From CBDFFW01 sp965246945 (GTDB lineage Bacteria; Pseudomonadota; Alphaproteobacteria; UBA11073): a stretch of 64,000 bases of DNA. Positions 16,866-25,943 of the stretch are shown piece by piece. Location: the NCBI GenBank assembly GCA_965246945.1, contig CBDFFW010000001.1:620001-684000 (forward strand). Direction: 5' to 3'. The notes under the pieces are model-generated. The model searched no databases. It saw nothing but the letters and a program-made list of their open reading frames with translations, and had not been told where the DNA came from. Positions within the stretch are counted from its first letter, which is position 1. Every line of letters starts with the position of its first letter. The translations under genes and the position numbers were made by a program.

Positions 16866-17167
16866 TAGCGACGAAACAATGCACCAAGCACAAAGCCTGC
16901 CAATAAGGCAATAGCGGTTGATTGCATTGGGTTATCATTAATTTGGCGGGTTACACGGGTGCGCGCACCTGAAACTTCATCCAAAGCATCCTGCATAAAA
17001 TCACGCACTTGGCTGCCTACACGGTTGGCAATATGTTCAGCATCTGCACTCACATCCTGAAAAGCACGCTTGATATCGCTTTGCGCATCTTGGGCAGTAT
17101 TTTTCATGTCACTAACGGTCGATTTAATCTCGTTAGAATTTTTAGCCGAAGCATTGGAGCTGTACAT
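16865..17167 (-). CDS. DUF883 (YqjD/ElaB-like) membrane-anchored protein
   Basis: 100 residues from the ATG at 17167, which has an AAGGGA site upstream. The body is an amphipathic helix rich in Asp, Gln and Ser ('TAQDAQSDIKRAFQDVSADAEHIANRVGS'), ending in a single membrane helix and 'GALFRR', the standard DUF883 pattern. E. coli relatives anchor ribosomes to the membrane in stationary phase. It is translationally coupled to the YqjE-like gene and divergent from the response regulator at 17430 across about 260 bases that hold both promoters but no further gene. Confidence 0.85.
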   Translation of the reverse strand: MYSSNASAKNSNEIKSTVSDMKNTAQDAQSDIKRAFQDVSADAEHIANRVGSQVRDFMQDALDEVSGARTRVTRQINDNPMQSTAIALLAGFVLGALFRR

Positions 17168-17429
17168 GGGATATCCCTTGGTTGAGTTTGGGTTGTTAAG
17201 CAGCGCAGTCAAACAATTGAAGATCAATTATTCTTGCTTGCACCATTTATGCTGTAAACCTAAGCGGATCAAGATATATTTAAGATATGACTGATAGTAA
17301 GCATATATAAAAATTCTCTAAAAAAGCAGTTATTTTAGAGGATTGGGCAAAATTTATCGAAATTAGAATGAATTCTTTATGTTATGGGCCATAATGTGCT
17401 AAAGCAGAAAAACAAAGGCTGTAAATCCA

Positions 17430-18161
17430 ATGAACCAGAAGAAAACAACTATTCTTATTATTGAAGATGAACCACCCATTCGCAAGTTGCTCACCATCGC
17501 GCTTGAAGGGAAAGGTTATAAAGTGGTTGATGCTGAAGAAGGCCGCGCGGGTGTACGCTTGGTGCCATCGGTCAAGCCGGAATTGGTATTACTTGATTTA
17601 GGTTTACCGGATATTGACGGTAAAGAAGCCATTAAGATGATCCGTGAATGGTCGCAAGTGCCAATTATCGTTTGTTCGGTGCGTAGTGATGATGATGAAA
17701 TGATTGCAGCTTTCGATGCTGGTGCCGACGATTATGTGACCAAGCCTTTTAATCCCGATGTTTTATTGGCGCGCATTCACGCCAATTTGCGTAAATCAGC
17801 AACACAAGAAGCGGGTGAACCTGAATTATTGAATGGTAGTATTCGCATGGATTTGGTGCGCCACGAAGTTTTTTACAAAGAAGAACGTGTTGCGCTGACC
17901 CCCAAAGAATATAAATTGCTGCGCTATTTTATGGTCCATCGCGGTAAAATGCTAACCCACAAACAAATTTTGAAAGAGGTGTGGGGGCCAGCACATGGTG
18001 AAGACATGCAATATTTGCGCGTTTATGTTAGCCAGTTGCGCGAGAAAATTGAGAAAGACAAAGATAGCCAACCTTATATTCAAACGGAACCAGGCATTGG
18101 CTACCGCATGGAAGTTATTAAAGAACCGGCGCAACCAACTGAAGAGCGTGTTGTTGGTTAA
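17430..18161 (+). CDS. OmpR/KdpE-family response regulator
   Basis: 243 residues. Receiver 6-120 with acidic pocket 'EDE', acceptor Asp56 in 'LVLLDLGLPD', and Lys105 in 'VTKPF'. Winged-helix output domain about 130-230 with 'LTPKEYKLLRYFMVHRGKMLTHKQIL' and 'VYVSQLREKIE...GIGYRM', typical of KdpE. No kdpFABC genes are in the window. A KdpD-like kinase lies 4.2 kb away at 22367-24403 on the other strand and is the obvious partner candidate. A terminator follows at 18183. Confidence 0.92.
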   Translation: MNQKKTTILIIEDEPPIRKLLTIALEGKGYKVVDAEEGRAGVRLVPSVKPELVLLDLGLPDIDGKEAIKMIREWSQVPIIVCSVRSDDDEMIAAFDAGADDYVTKPFNPDVLLARIHANLRKSATQEAGEPELLNGSIRMDLVRHEVFYKEERVALTPKEYKLLRYFMVHRGKMLTHKQILKEVWGPAHGEDMQYLRVYVSQLREKIEKDKDSQPYIQTEPGIGYRMEVIKEPAQPTEERVVG

Positions 18162-18182
18162 GTATTAATTTATCTTTCAATC

Positions 18183-18214
18183 AGCCCATTAGCCGCAAGC
18201 TAGTGGGCTTTTTT
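18183..18214 (+). terminator. Intrinsic terminator after the KdpE-like regulator
   Basis: Stem 'AGCCCATTAGC' / 'GCTAGTGGGCT' (one mismatched position) around a CGCAA loop, followed by six T. Confidence 0.88.
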
Positions 18215-18343
18215 GATAGCTAGTACCATTTTTACGTAACTTTAATAAAATTTTCTTAACTAAATATCGTTTTCTAATCTGACTTTGCGGATGTTGAAGA
18301 AAGCTGGAACTGTTAAGACATGAACAGTTGAATGGAGAATGAC

Positions 18344-18586
18344 ATGAAAATAAAACAAATAATGGCAATTGTTTCACTTGTGGCTTTATTAGCGGCTTGT
18401 GGAACCAGTAAAACCGATCGGGCTTTATCCGGCGGTGGTATTGGTGCTGGTGTTGGCGCAGTGGGTGCGGCAGTAACGGGCGGTAATGCTGGGACTGGCG
18501 CGTTAATCGGCGGTGCCGTGGGCGCAGCAGGCGGCGCATTAACGGATAAAAGTGATGTCAATCTCGGTAAGCCAGTTTGGCGTTAA
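18344..18586 (+). CDS. Small glycine-zipper lipoprotein
   Basis: 80 residues from ATG 18344, with GGAG seven bases upstream. Lipoprotein signal 'VALLAAC' puts the lipidated cysteine at about 19. The rest is a glycine-zipper segment ('GGGIGAGVGAVGAAVTGG' and a second similar run), like the YMGG/Gly-zipper domains of small outer-membrane lipoproteins. Probably an envelope stress protein; no specific role can be given. Confidence 0.8.
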   Translation: MKIKQIMAIVSLVALLAACGTSKTDRALSGGGIGAGVGAVGAAVTGGNAGTGALIGGAVGAAGGALTDKSDVNLGKPVWR

Positions 18587-18616
18587 CAGCATTTGAACTA
18601 ACAATAGGAGGATAAT

Positions 18617-18799
18617 ATGTTAGGTTGGGTAATTACATTTTTCTTGATGGCAATCGTTGCGGCTGTATTTGGCTTTGGCGGTTTAGCGGGGACATTTGCC
18701 TCGGTAGCAAAATTCCTAGCGATTTTATTTGTGGTGCTGTTTGTGGCCAGCTTGATTTACAGCATGATTACAGGCCGGCGGGCCACACCGCCTTTGTAA
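18617..18799 (+). CDS. DUF1328 (YtjA) small membrane protein
   Basis: 60 residues with two membrane helices and the family core 'VFGFGGLAGTFASVAKFLAILF'. A strong AGGAGG site precedes the ATG. DUF1328 proteins are widespread in proteobacteria and function is unknown. It lies 30 bases after the glycine-zipper gene, is probably cotranscribed with it, and is closed by the terminator at 18821. Confidence 0.92.
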   Translation: MLGWVITFFLMAIVAAVFGFGGLAGTFASVAKFLAILFVVLFVASLIYSMITGRRATPPL

Positions 18800-18820
18800 A
18801 GGCTTAAACGCTTAATAAAG

Positions 18821-18848
18821 AAAAGCGGGAGATTAACTCCCGCTTTTT
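18821..18848 (+). terminator. Intrinsic terminator after the DUF1328 gene
   Basis: Perfect 11-base stem 'AAAAGCGGGAG' / 'CTCCCGCTTTT' with a five-base loop and five T at the end; symmetric enough to work on both strands. Confidence 0.92.
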
Positions 18849-18860
18849 GGTTTAATCACT

Positions 18861-19208
18861 ATGGATTTAGATATTAATACTACTACCGTTTCAAATTGGC
18901 TCAATTTTGCTATAGCACCACGCCGTTTTGAAATGCTACTTATCTTGGCTCATGAAAATCAATTTGAAACCGTTAAAAAAGTTTTATTAGCAACAGCAAA
19001 TGATAATCGGATTTTAATACAGCCGGCGTTAGAAATAACTTTGGAAAAACTTCAAACCAATAGCATGATTGTGGCTTTAAAGAGCTGGACCAATAATTCT
19101 AATTATGGTCCGGTGACAAAAGTATTGTTAGAGAAAATCAAAATTAACTTTGATGCAGCACAGATTGTATTTCCACTCATGCAAACAGCAATCCAACTAG
19201 GTAAGTAA
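18861..19208 (+). CDS. Hypothetical helical protein
   Basis: 115 residues, not recognised. No signal peptide or membrane helix. The sequence is mostly helical with alternating hydrophobic and polar residues ('FEMLLILAHENQFETVKKVLLATANDN'), suggestive of short helical repeats. It begins 12 bases past the terminator and ends 11 bases before the AsmA-like gene, so it may be cotranscribed with that gene. No clear ribosome site. Confidence 0.5.
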   Translation: MDLDINTTTVSNWLNFAIAPRRFEMLLILAHENQFETVKKVLLATANDNRILIQPALEITLEKLQTNSMIVALKSWTNNSNYGPVTKVLLEKIKINFDAAQIVFPLMQTAIQLGK

Positions 19209-19219
19209 TAGAGCACAAA

Positions 19220-21205
19220 ATGAAAAAAAAATCACTTCTCATTAGCGTTATGCGCATAATCGGCGGCTTTCTGTTAACTGTTATCGTATTGATTGCTGTC
19301 TTTTTTGCATTTATCAACATATCACTTGGCCAACAAGCTTTATCCACATTTCTGACCAATAATTTAAAGCGTGAAGTTAAGTTTTCTGGCGCTTTTTACC
19401 CGCAATTGGCATGGCCGCCAAATTTCCATATCAGCAAATTATATATTGCCAATGCAGATCAGGGCCGGGCCGATAAAATGGCCAATATTGGTAAAATGGA
19501 AATTGCCATTAATATTAAACCTTTATTCAATGGAAATATCGAAATAGCGCGTTTGGCTTTGTGGGATAGCGCATTAAATCTGGAACGTTATAATAGCCAA
19601 GAAGCCAATTGGATTTTTGAAAAAAAAGTACCTGCAGATAAAGATAAAAAATCCATGCAGATGGGTGCGATTGAGCATTTATTTTTGCAAAATTCAGAAT
19701 TTACCTATTTAGATGTTCCGCAAAAAACCGATTTGAAATTTGCCGCTGAAGCGAATGGGGATGAATTAAAAATTACAGGGGATGGGCTTTACACCGGCCG
19801 TGCTGTGAATATTAGTGGGACATTGGCATCGCTGGAAGCCGCCCAAGCCAATCAAACTTTTGATATTGATAGCCATATTAAAGTGGGCCACACCACCGTT
19901 GATGCCGCTGGTAAATTACAGAATATTTTACATGCTGGCGAAGGCAATGTTGCCTTAAAAATTAAAGGCGCAGATGCCGCGGAATTATTTCCCTTGCTTG
20001 GCGTAGTGTTGCCGCCAACCCCCCCTTACACAGTGGCGGGGCAGTTAACCTTTAAAGATGGCATTTTTAATTTTAACGATTTTAAAGGCACGTTAGGTGA
20101 TAGTGATTTGCATGGCAATTTAACATTTGATAAAACTAAAAAACGACCGAAATTAACCGCCAAATTCATATCCAGTAACCTTTATTTCAAAGATTTAGGC
20201 CCATTAATTGGTGCCGCACCTAATAAGAAAGATGCCGTTTCGGCTGAACAAAAAGCCCAGGTAATTAAAGAAGAAACAAGTGCGCGCATTATTCCGGATG
20301 CACCATTAGATATTTCCAAACTGGCTTCCATGGATGCCGATGTAGAGTTCAGTGGTCAGCATGTTATTTCGCCTAGCCTGCCATTGGATAACTTTTACAT
20401 GAAAGTGTTGTTGGATGATTTAATCCTTAAATTAACACCAATAAAATTTGGGACTGCCAATGGGGATGTTAAAGCAAATATCACCATCAATGCACGTAAT
20501 CAACCGGTGCAAGATGATATTGAAGTGGATTTTCGTAAACTGTCGCTCGCCCGTCTGATGGAAAGTGCCAAAGATAAAATCGGCGGTAATAAAACAGGCG
20601 AGGGGTATATCGGGGGAACCATCAAACTAAAAGGCAGCGGCAAATCGATGCATGAAGTGTTGCAATCTTCTAATGGTGTGGTTGGTTTCGGCATGAATGG
20701 CGGTAAGGTTAGCGAATTATTGGTGCGGCTAGCTGGCTTAGATGTTTCAAAATCTTTAGGACTCATTTTAACGGGTGACCAATATATCCCTATTCGGTGT
20801 GTGGTTGGCAGTTTCGATGTGAAGCAAGGAATTATGCAAAGCAAAGCCTTTGTGATTGATACTGCAGCCAGTAATATTCATGCCAATGGCACAGTTAATC
20901 TAAGCACCGAAGCAATGAATTTTGTCTTCGACCCGCATCCAAAAGATCCTTCATTATTATCATTGCGTTCACCGATCCATATTGAAGGATATTTGAGAAA
21001 ACCCACCCTTGATTTGGACCGCGAAGCGTTGGCGCAAAAAGGGGTGATTGCTGGCGGATTAGCGCTGGTAGCACCAGTGGTAGCTTTTTTAGGATTTATC
21101 GATCCGGCCTTAGGGGAAGATAGCGACTGTGCCGCATTAATTCATGGGGTAAAAACGAATGTAAGCAAAACCGGCAAAACTGTGCCGGTGCCTAACAATA
21201 AATGA
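19220..21205 (+). CDS. AsmA family envelope protein
   Basis: 661 residues. N-terminal membrane anchor (about 10-32) followed by the AsmA start pattern 'INISLGQQALSTFLTNNLKREVKFSG' and 'KMEIAINIKPLFNGNIEIARLALWD'. The long periplasmic body and the C-terminal AsmA_2 part ('GTVNLSTEAMNFVFDPHPKD', 'SPIHIEGYLRKPTLDLD') are intact. AsmA-type proteins span the periplasm and are linked to phospholipid transport to the outer membrane. Length is normal for the smaller members. Confidence 0.9.
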   Translation: MKKKSLLISVMRIIGGFLLTVIVLIAVFFAFINISLGQQALSTFLTNNLKREVKFSGAFYPQLAWPPNFHISKLYIANADQGRADKMANIGKMEIAINIKPLFNGNIEIARLALWDSALNLERYNSQEANWIFEKKVPADKDKKSMQMGAIEHLFLQNSEFTYLDVPQKTDLKFAAEANGDELKITGDGLYTGRAVNISGTLASLEAAQANQTFDIDSHIKVGHTTVDAAGKLQNILHAGEGNVALKIKGADAAELFPLLGVVLPPTPPYTVAGQLTFKDGIFNFNDFKGTLGDSDLHGNLTFDKTKKRPKLTAKFISSNLYFKDLGPLIGAAPNKKDAVSAEQKAQVIKEETSARIIPDAPLDISKLASMDADVEFSGQHVISPSLPLDNFYMKVLLDDLILKLTPIKFGTANGDVKANITINARNQPVQDDIEVDFRKLSLARLMESAKDKIGGNKTGEGYIGGTIKLKGSGKSMHEVLQSSNGVVGFGMNGGKVSELLVRLAGLDVSKSLGLILTGDQYIPIRCVVGSFDVKQGIMQSKAFVIDTAASNIHANGTVNLSTEAMNFVFDPHPKDPSLLSLRSPIHIEGYLRKPTLDLDREALAQKGVIAGGLALVAPVVAFLGFIDPALGEDSDCAALIHGVKTNVSKTGKTVPVPNNK

Positions 21206-21290
21206 TTTAGAAAAATAAATTATAAATCAGAATAAGGGGAATGGGAACACCAAAAAGTAAGAGAAGAAGACTGCGCATAATTATACTCCG

Positions 21291-21935
21291 TTATTGTTGC
21301 GGTGGTTGTTTCTGACCAACAAGGTCTGAAATGTTATTATTGGTAATGGTGTCGGGCCGGGCCGTATTATTTTTAGTTGAACCAGTAATGGCGGTCAAAC
21401 GATTATTCTGGGTACTGTAACTATCACTGACGCTGCTAAGATCGTTACGCTGGGGTTGATGGGCGGTCGTACGCAATTGAATACCATCACTGGTTTGGGC
21501 AGTAGCGGGTGCCGTTTCGATCGCCACTTGATTGGCTGGTTGCGGGCGGATTTTATTAGCCGTATTTAAATTTGTCGTTGAATTAGGTAGGCTGCGCAAA
21601 GCTTGATCCAGCGCTTGACCGCGGTCCCGTTTACTGCGGACCGTTGTGGCTTTAATAACCGGTATATTATAACCATTTTCAAGCGTGCCGGAAACAACCA
21701 CTGGTTCCCCAGGTTGCAAATTTAAAGATTGTCGTGTGGTCATTTGCACATTGAAATTGCCATCAGGGCTTTGCAGCATAAATTCCCGCTGATTATTAAC
21801 ACTTTGCACGGTGCCTAAAATGGTTATCGCACCATTATTGTTGCCGTTATTCTGGGCCGGTGGAACGGTGGCGTGTCCGGCACTAGCTAGCAGGGTCGCC
21901 AAGGCAACAATACGGAGAGTAGCACTAAACTTCAT
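21291..21935 (-). CDS. Exported protein with OB-fold-like domain
   Basis: 214 residues. Signal peptide 1-22 (cleavage near 'AGHA'). Residues about 35-100 form a small beta-barrel pattern ('ITILGTVQSVNNQREFMLQSPDGNFNVQM...VVVSGTLENGYNIPVIKAT') like the bacterial OB-fold (YgiW/BOF) or related exported domains. The C-terminal half is Asn/Thr/Gln-rich and disordered. Convergent with the AsmA-like gene. Function unknown. Confidence 0.65.
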   Translation of the reverse strand: MKFSATLRIVALATLLASAGHATVPPAQNNGNNNGAITILGTVQSVNNQREFMLQSPDGNFNVQMTTRQSLNLQPGEPVVVSGTLENGYNIPVIKATTVRSKRDRGQALDQALRSLPNSTTNLNTANKIRPQPANQVAIETAPATAQTSDGIQLRTTAHQPQRNDLSSVSDSYSTQNNRLTAITGSTKNNTARPDTITNNNISDLVGQKQPPQQ

Positions 21936-21980
21936 AATCTGACGCTAATTATAAACATGATCATATAAATTCTATATTAT

Positions 21981-22364
21981 CTAGGCGGCCGCTTTTAACT
22001 GTTCGCGCAAAATTTCCAGTAAATCATCCATAATAAAAGGTTTAGTGATGAAAGCATTCGCGCCCAATGTAATCGCTTGATCAATGGTGCGTTGATCTTT
22101 ACGGACAGTTAAAATAACAATTTTAGGCGGAACATTTTTATTCATACCTTTAATTTCAGGTAAAATATCCAAACCATCCCGATCAGGCAAGCCTAAATCT
22201 AATACGACTAGATCTGGTTGAATGGAAGCGCATAAAGTCAGCCCTTCGGCTGCATTACTTGCTTCAAAAAATTGCACTTGCTGCGCTTCTAATGAGATAC
22301 GCAAAAAGGTACGGATTGCGCCCGTATCATCAATTGCAACAATGCGTTTATGACGCAGTTCCAT
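21981..22364 (-). CDS. Single-domain response regulator (receiver only)
   Basis: 127 residues, only a CheY-like receiver: 'AIDDTG' acidic pocket, acceptor Asp56 in 'LVVLDLGLPD', Thr in 'ILTV', Lys108 in 'ITKPF'. No output domain. It starts two bases after the stop of the KdpD-like kinase, so it is cotranscribed and probably takes phosphate from it, either passing it on or acting as a sink that tunes the DNA-binding regulator at 17430. Confidence 0.92.
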   Translation of the reverse strand: MELRHKRIVAIDDTGAIRTFLRISLEAQQVQFFEASNAAEGLTLCASIQPDLVVLDLGLPDRDGLDILPEIKGMNKNVPPKIVILTVRKDQRTIDQAITLGANAFITKPFIMDDLLEILREQLKAAA

Positions 22365-22366
22365 AT

Positions 22367-24403
22367 CTATTCGACCCTGGTTTCGATTTCGGCATTACGC
22401 CATTTTCTAAAATTCAATGTGAACACAGCACCGCCATCTGGATGGTTAGCGGCGATAATTTCACCATCTTGCGCTTGCATAATCGCTTTGGCAATTGCCA
22501 AACCCAATCCGGTGCCGGCAACTTGGCTATCTTTACGGTGAAGGCGGGCATATTTGTCAAACACGCGTTCCACATTATCAACCGGAATGCCTTTGCCATG
22601 ATCGTGAACGGCAATTGTAAAACCGTCTTCGGTGATTTGGCCGGAAATATGAATAATCGTCCCTTTGGGCGTGTATTTTACGGCATTATCAAGCACGTTT
22701 TGGAGAACCTGTTCGCTCATCATGGCATCTGCACAAATTTGAATATTACTTTGAATTGGCTGAATGTCCAGTTCGTGCTGCGCTAAACGCGAGCGAAGCC
22801 GTTTTAACACGTTATTCACCATATCGCTTGGAAAATACCATTCTTTTTTGAAATCAATATCACCGCTTTCGATACGGGTCATATCTAAAATATTGGTGAT
22901 AAAATTGTCCAACCGTTGGGCTTCTTCAATGGCGGTATCGATAAGCGTGGCTTGTTGATCCAGCGGTAATCTGCTGCCCATACTGCGATACACACTTAAT
23001 GAGCCAATAACTGAAGCCAATGGTGTTTTAAGATCGTGCGAAACACTGGATAGTAGCATGGCGCGCAGTTTTTCGCGGTCTTCCCGCATATGGCTTTCGG
23101 CAATGCGTTCATCCAAATTAAAATGTTCAATAATTAAAGCAAGTTGATCACAAATAGCGTTGAGAAGCTGTTTAAGCGCCATATGCGGCATGCCACGCAT
23201 ATTAAACCGAACGCCCAAAACACCCACCTGGCTATTTGGGGTGTGCAAAGGTTCAAAACGCCAAGGCATTTTAGGGGAAAAGTAGGATCCTAAACCTGTT
23301 GTTTTACTTTCTTGCCAACAAAGTTCCAAGGCTTGTTTTTCCGTATCAGATAACAGAATGTTATCTGGATAGGTTATCGTAAGTTCAGTGTTTTGGTTTT
23401 GGCTGGGTAAGAAAAACGCAACATCACCATCCAATTTGCTCGATAGTTCATGGTGCAATGCTTTTAACAAATCAGTTTGGGTCTGTTCGGTTAAGGTGGC
23501 GCGGTGCAGCTGAAACAGTGCTTGCAATAAATTGGCGCGGGCAGCAAAAAATTCGCGTTGCATACGCGTTCGGCTCATAAATAGGGCAATGAATATGGTT
23601 GATGAAAGGAACAAACCTAAGTTAACCACATCAACCATTGAGGTAATGGCCAATTTCATATAGGGCGATACGTAAAGTATATTCAGCGCCATAAAACTGG
23701 TTACTGCCGCTAAAATACCTGGCAAAATACCAAAACGTCCGGCAGCAAAAGCGCAGGCGGTCATATAAAGAATTACTTTATTACGGTTATGGGAACCGAT
23801 GACATCTGGAATTCCCCAGGTGATTAACTCAATACAAATAGTCGCCAAAATAACAGCTAAAACAGTGTAAAAAAGATGTTTTGGGTTAAATTCAAATAAA
23901 GACAGAAATTTACTGGGACCAGGTGGTAATGGGGCACCCAAATCAACCACTTCAATAACAGCAGATTTAAACTTAACCCGTTTAAGTTGTTGGTTTAAAT
24001 CATTAGAAAACCAATTTTGCCAAAATTTCTGTTTAATGCGCCCAATAATAATCGCCCCAAAACTTTCCCCTTTACGGGCGCATTCATATAGATAATGCAC
24101 AATGCCATCATAAGTACTGGCAGCAGTGCGCTGAACAATTTTAGCGCCCATTTGCGCTGCCCGTTTAAGCGCATTGATCAGATACCCATCATAATATTCA
24201 TGGCTGGTGGCCGAGCGCGGCGGCTGGATATGCAATACTTCCCAGGGTAAACCCATAGCTTCAGCCTGAGCATGGCCAGCTAATAATAAGCGCAAGGCAT
24301 TGGGGTGATTATCGATATACACCAGGATTTTTTTTACCGGTTCAATAGGTAAAACCTCTTTGGCGGATTTAGCTATTGAAGAGTTCATAAGTGGCTGCGT
24401 CAT
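22367..24403 (-). CDS. KdpD-like sensor histidine kinase without the KdpD N-terminal sensor domain
   Basis: 678 residues. A Usp-like domain occupies about 24-155, then four clustered membrane helices (DUF4118, about 175-280) as in KdpD, a GAF-like region (290-440), HisKA with 'SSVSHDLKTPLASVIGSLS' (His456), and HATPase with 'NVLDNAVKYTPKG', 'DHGKGIP' and 'GTGLGLA'. True KdpD has about 200 more residues at the N-terminus with a Walker-bearing sensor domain, absent here. It is coupled to a lone receiver (22364) and is probably also the partner of the KdpE-like regulator at 17430. No kdp transport genes nearby, so the signal may not be potassium. Confidence 0.93.
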   Translation of the reverse strand: MTQPLMNSSIAKSAKEVLPIEPVKKILVYIDNHPNALRLLLAGHAQAEAMGLPWEVLHIQPPRSATSHEYYDGYLINALKRAAQMGAKIVQRTAASTYDGIVHYLYECARKGESFGAIIIGRIKQKFWQNWFSNDLNQQLKRVKFKSAVIEVVDLGAPLPPGPSKFLSLFEFNPKHLFYTVLAVILATICIELITWGIPDVIGSHNRNKVILYMTACAFAAGRFGILPGILAAVTSFMALNILYVSPYMKLAITSMVDVVNLGLFLSSTIFIALFMSRTRMQREFFAARANLLQALFQLHRATLTEQTQTDLLKALHHELSSKLDGDVAFFLPSQNQNTELTITYPDNILLSDTEKQALELCWQESKTTGLGSYFSPKMPWRFEPLHTPNSQVGVLGVRFNMRGMPHMALKQLLNAICDQLALIIEHFNLDERIAESHMREDREKLRAMLLSSVSHDLKTPLASVIGSLSVYRSMGSRLPLDQQATLIDTAIEEAQRLDNFITNILDMTRIESGDIDFKKEWYFPSDMVNNVLKRLRSRLAQHELDIQPIQSNIQICADAMMSEQVLQNVLDNAVKYTPKGTIIHISGQITEDGFTIAVHDHGKGIPVDNVERVFDKYARLHRKDSQVAGTGLGLAIAKAIMQAQDGEIIAANHPDGGAVFTLNFRKWRNAEIETRVE

Positions 24404-24523
24404 TCTGTTACTAGCACTATAAAAATTCTATAAGGAGATCTAATATACTGTGGGATATATTTAATCTAATTTTTAAATTTGGGAAAGGCTAAATTTAAGT
24501 GGCGTGAAAATTAACAAATCAGA

Positions 24524-24565
24524 AAAGGCTTATTATCTTAGTTTTAATTAAGATAATAAGCCTTT
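24524..24565 (-). terminator. Long bidirectional hairpin terminator
   Basis: A perfect 17-base stem (24524-24540 with 24549-24565, arm AAAGGCTTATTATCTTA) with an eight-base loop, flanked by short T runs on the minus strand. It ends transcription from the gene at 24842-24585 and insulates the KdpD-like kinase. Confidence 0.85.
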
Positions 24566-24584
24566 GCGAAATAAATTAAAGCCT

Positions 24585-24842
24585 TTAATCACGTGTTGCT
24601 TTATCAATATCGTGACCAACATCCTGAGCAGCATCACCAATTTTTTGGCCGACACTGCGATCTGGATCTAAATCGCGACCGGTTTTTTGTAAGCCATAAC
24701 TGGCATCTTCAGTGGCATTGCTGATTTGTTTGCTGGCGTTGTGCGGATTTTGCAAAAACCACACCAAACCCACCAATGCTAAAATAACAATTAGCGTGAT
24801 AATCAGGTTGTTGTTGCGGGCGTTAGGGAGAGGGGAGTTCAT
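24585..24842 (-). CDS. Small single-helix membrane protein
   Basis: 85 residues, not recognised. One membrane helix at about 12-30, followed by a polar tail with an amphipathic pattern ('GQKIGDAAQDVGHDIDKATRD') reminiscent of CsbD/DUF883-type stress proteins. It is the last of three small minus-strand genes (25440, 25022, 24842) that sit close together and are likely one transcript. Confidence 0.55.
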   Translation of the reverse strand: MNSPLPNARNNNLIITLIVILALVGLVWFLQNPHNASKQISNATEDASYGLQKTGRDLDPDRSVGQKIGDAAQDVGHDIDKATRD

Positions 24843-24860
24843 TTTTTTCCTTGGTTAAAC

Positions 24861-25022
24861 TTAAGCGGCAATCGTGTTTGGCCATTCTGTTTCAATTTCA
24901 TGGTGCACTTCTATAATACCGCCTTGCCAAAACGGCAGGGCATCGTCAAATAACGCGAATTCTTCTAAACTATCATTGGTTGGTAGTAAGATATCATCTA
25001 AGAAAGAGTCGTCGTGAAACAT
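24861..25022 (-). CDS. Small acidic protein, unknown
   Basis: 53 residues from the ATG at 25022, which has an AGGAGA site seven bases upstream; a longer frame to 25097 overlaps the upstream gene and lacks a site. Very acidic and aromatic ('DDSFLDDILLPTNDSLEEF'). No family recognised. Confidence 0.5.
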   Translation of the reverse strand: MFHDDSFLDDILLPTNDSLEEFALFDDALPFWQGGIIEVHHEIETEWPNTIAA

Positions 25023-25044
25023 AATGTTCTCCTGTAGTTTCTGG

Positions 25045-25440
25045 TTATTGGATTTTTGTTTGCGGTGATGATGGCAAAGCTTCGTTAAGAAATTCATAGG
25101 CGCGGGCTGCGATTGCTGCTGCTTTATTTAAACGGTCAGCACGACCGCCGGTAAAATTCTTGGCGATCGGACTTTCCCCTTCAAGGCGGGTAATTTCGGT
25201 TGCAGCGTTATTTAGTTTATCTTTAATATGCCCCAACAATTCTGGACCAAATTCTTCCAAATCACGCATGGCAGCAAGGTGGCCGCGATGAGTAGCATCA
25301 ATCCAGTTTTGTAAACACTGAACTTCGCCATTAAGCGCTTCCTGTTCCAAATATTCCTGATAGCCATCAGTGAGAGCATTGAGTTCAAGTTGCAAAGATC
25401 CAATATGACCATTTGCTTGAAAACGATTGGGAGTAAGCAT
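25045..25440 (-). CDS. Hypothetical helical protein
   Basis: 131 residues from ATG 25440 (AGAGG upstream); an ATG at 25461 would add seven residues. Predominantly helical and acidic in the first two thirds, ending in an Ala-rich helix. No membrane segment or signal peptide. Not recognised. Upstream lies the divergent csbD-like gene. Confidence 0.5.
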   Translation of the reverse strand: MLTPNRFQANGHIGSLQLELNALTDGYQEYLEQEALNGEVQCLQNWIDATHRGHLAAMRDLEEFGPELLGHIKDKLNNAATEITRLEGESPIAKNFTGGRADRLNKAAAIAARAYEFLNEALPSSPQTKIQ

Positions 25441-25632
25441 TGATGCCTCTTGCTGTTGCATAATCTTAAAGTAAAAGGGGCTGTATTAGTTTACAGTTCA
25501 CGGTTTTGCCTTAATTCATTAAAGTAGCATCAATTGATGCAAAATTTACTTTTTAGTTATAGTCTGTGATCGTGATTTAATTCTGCTGTTGTAATGGTTA
25601 ATCTCTAACGTGTTGAAAAACAGGAGTATAAC

Positions 25633-25848
25633 ATGAATAAAGATACGATTATCGGTAATTGGAACGAATTGGTTGGCGAAGCCAAACGCCAATGGGGTAA
25701 ATTAACCGATGACCATTGGTCAGCGATTGATGGTGACCGTCAAAAACTGTCTGGGCAAATTCAACAAGTTTATGGTGTGGCTCAGGATGAAGCAGATAAC
25801 CAAGTGCAAAAATGGGAAAAAGATAACGAAACCCGTAAATCTGCTTAA
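25633..25848 (+). CDS. CsbD family stress protein
   Basis: 71 residues covering the whole CsbD domain: 'GNWNELVGEAKRQWGKLTDDHW' and 'GDRQKLSGQIQQVYG'. Members rise under general stress in many bacteria; biochemical role unknown. An AGGAG site lies eight bases before the ATG. No EcfG-type promoter (GGAAC...GTT) is evident upstream. Confidence 0.92.
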   Translation: MNKDTIIGNWNELVGEAKRQWGKLTDDHWSAIDGDRQKLSGQIQQVYGVAQDEADNQVQKWEKDNETRKSA

Positions 25849-25943
25849 TTATTTTAAAGTGGGGCTGAGTTGAAATCGGTCCCATTATTTATTGTTTATT
25901 AATCAGCAAACCCTAAATTGCGCATCCTAAACTTAGTAGGTTA

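Noticed and set aside
18306..18329. EcfG-type (GGAAC...GTT) stress promoter before the glycine-zipper lipoprotein
   Set aside because: The spacing fits (16 bases), but the implied transcription start would fall on the ribosome site just before ATG 18344, and no similar promoter is seen before the DUF883, DUF1328 or CsbD genes.
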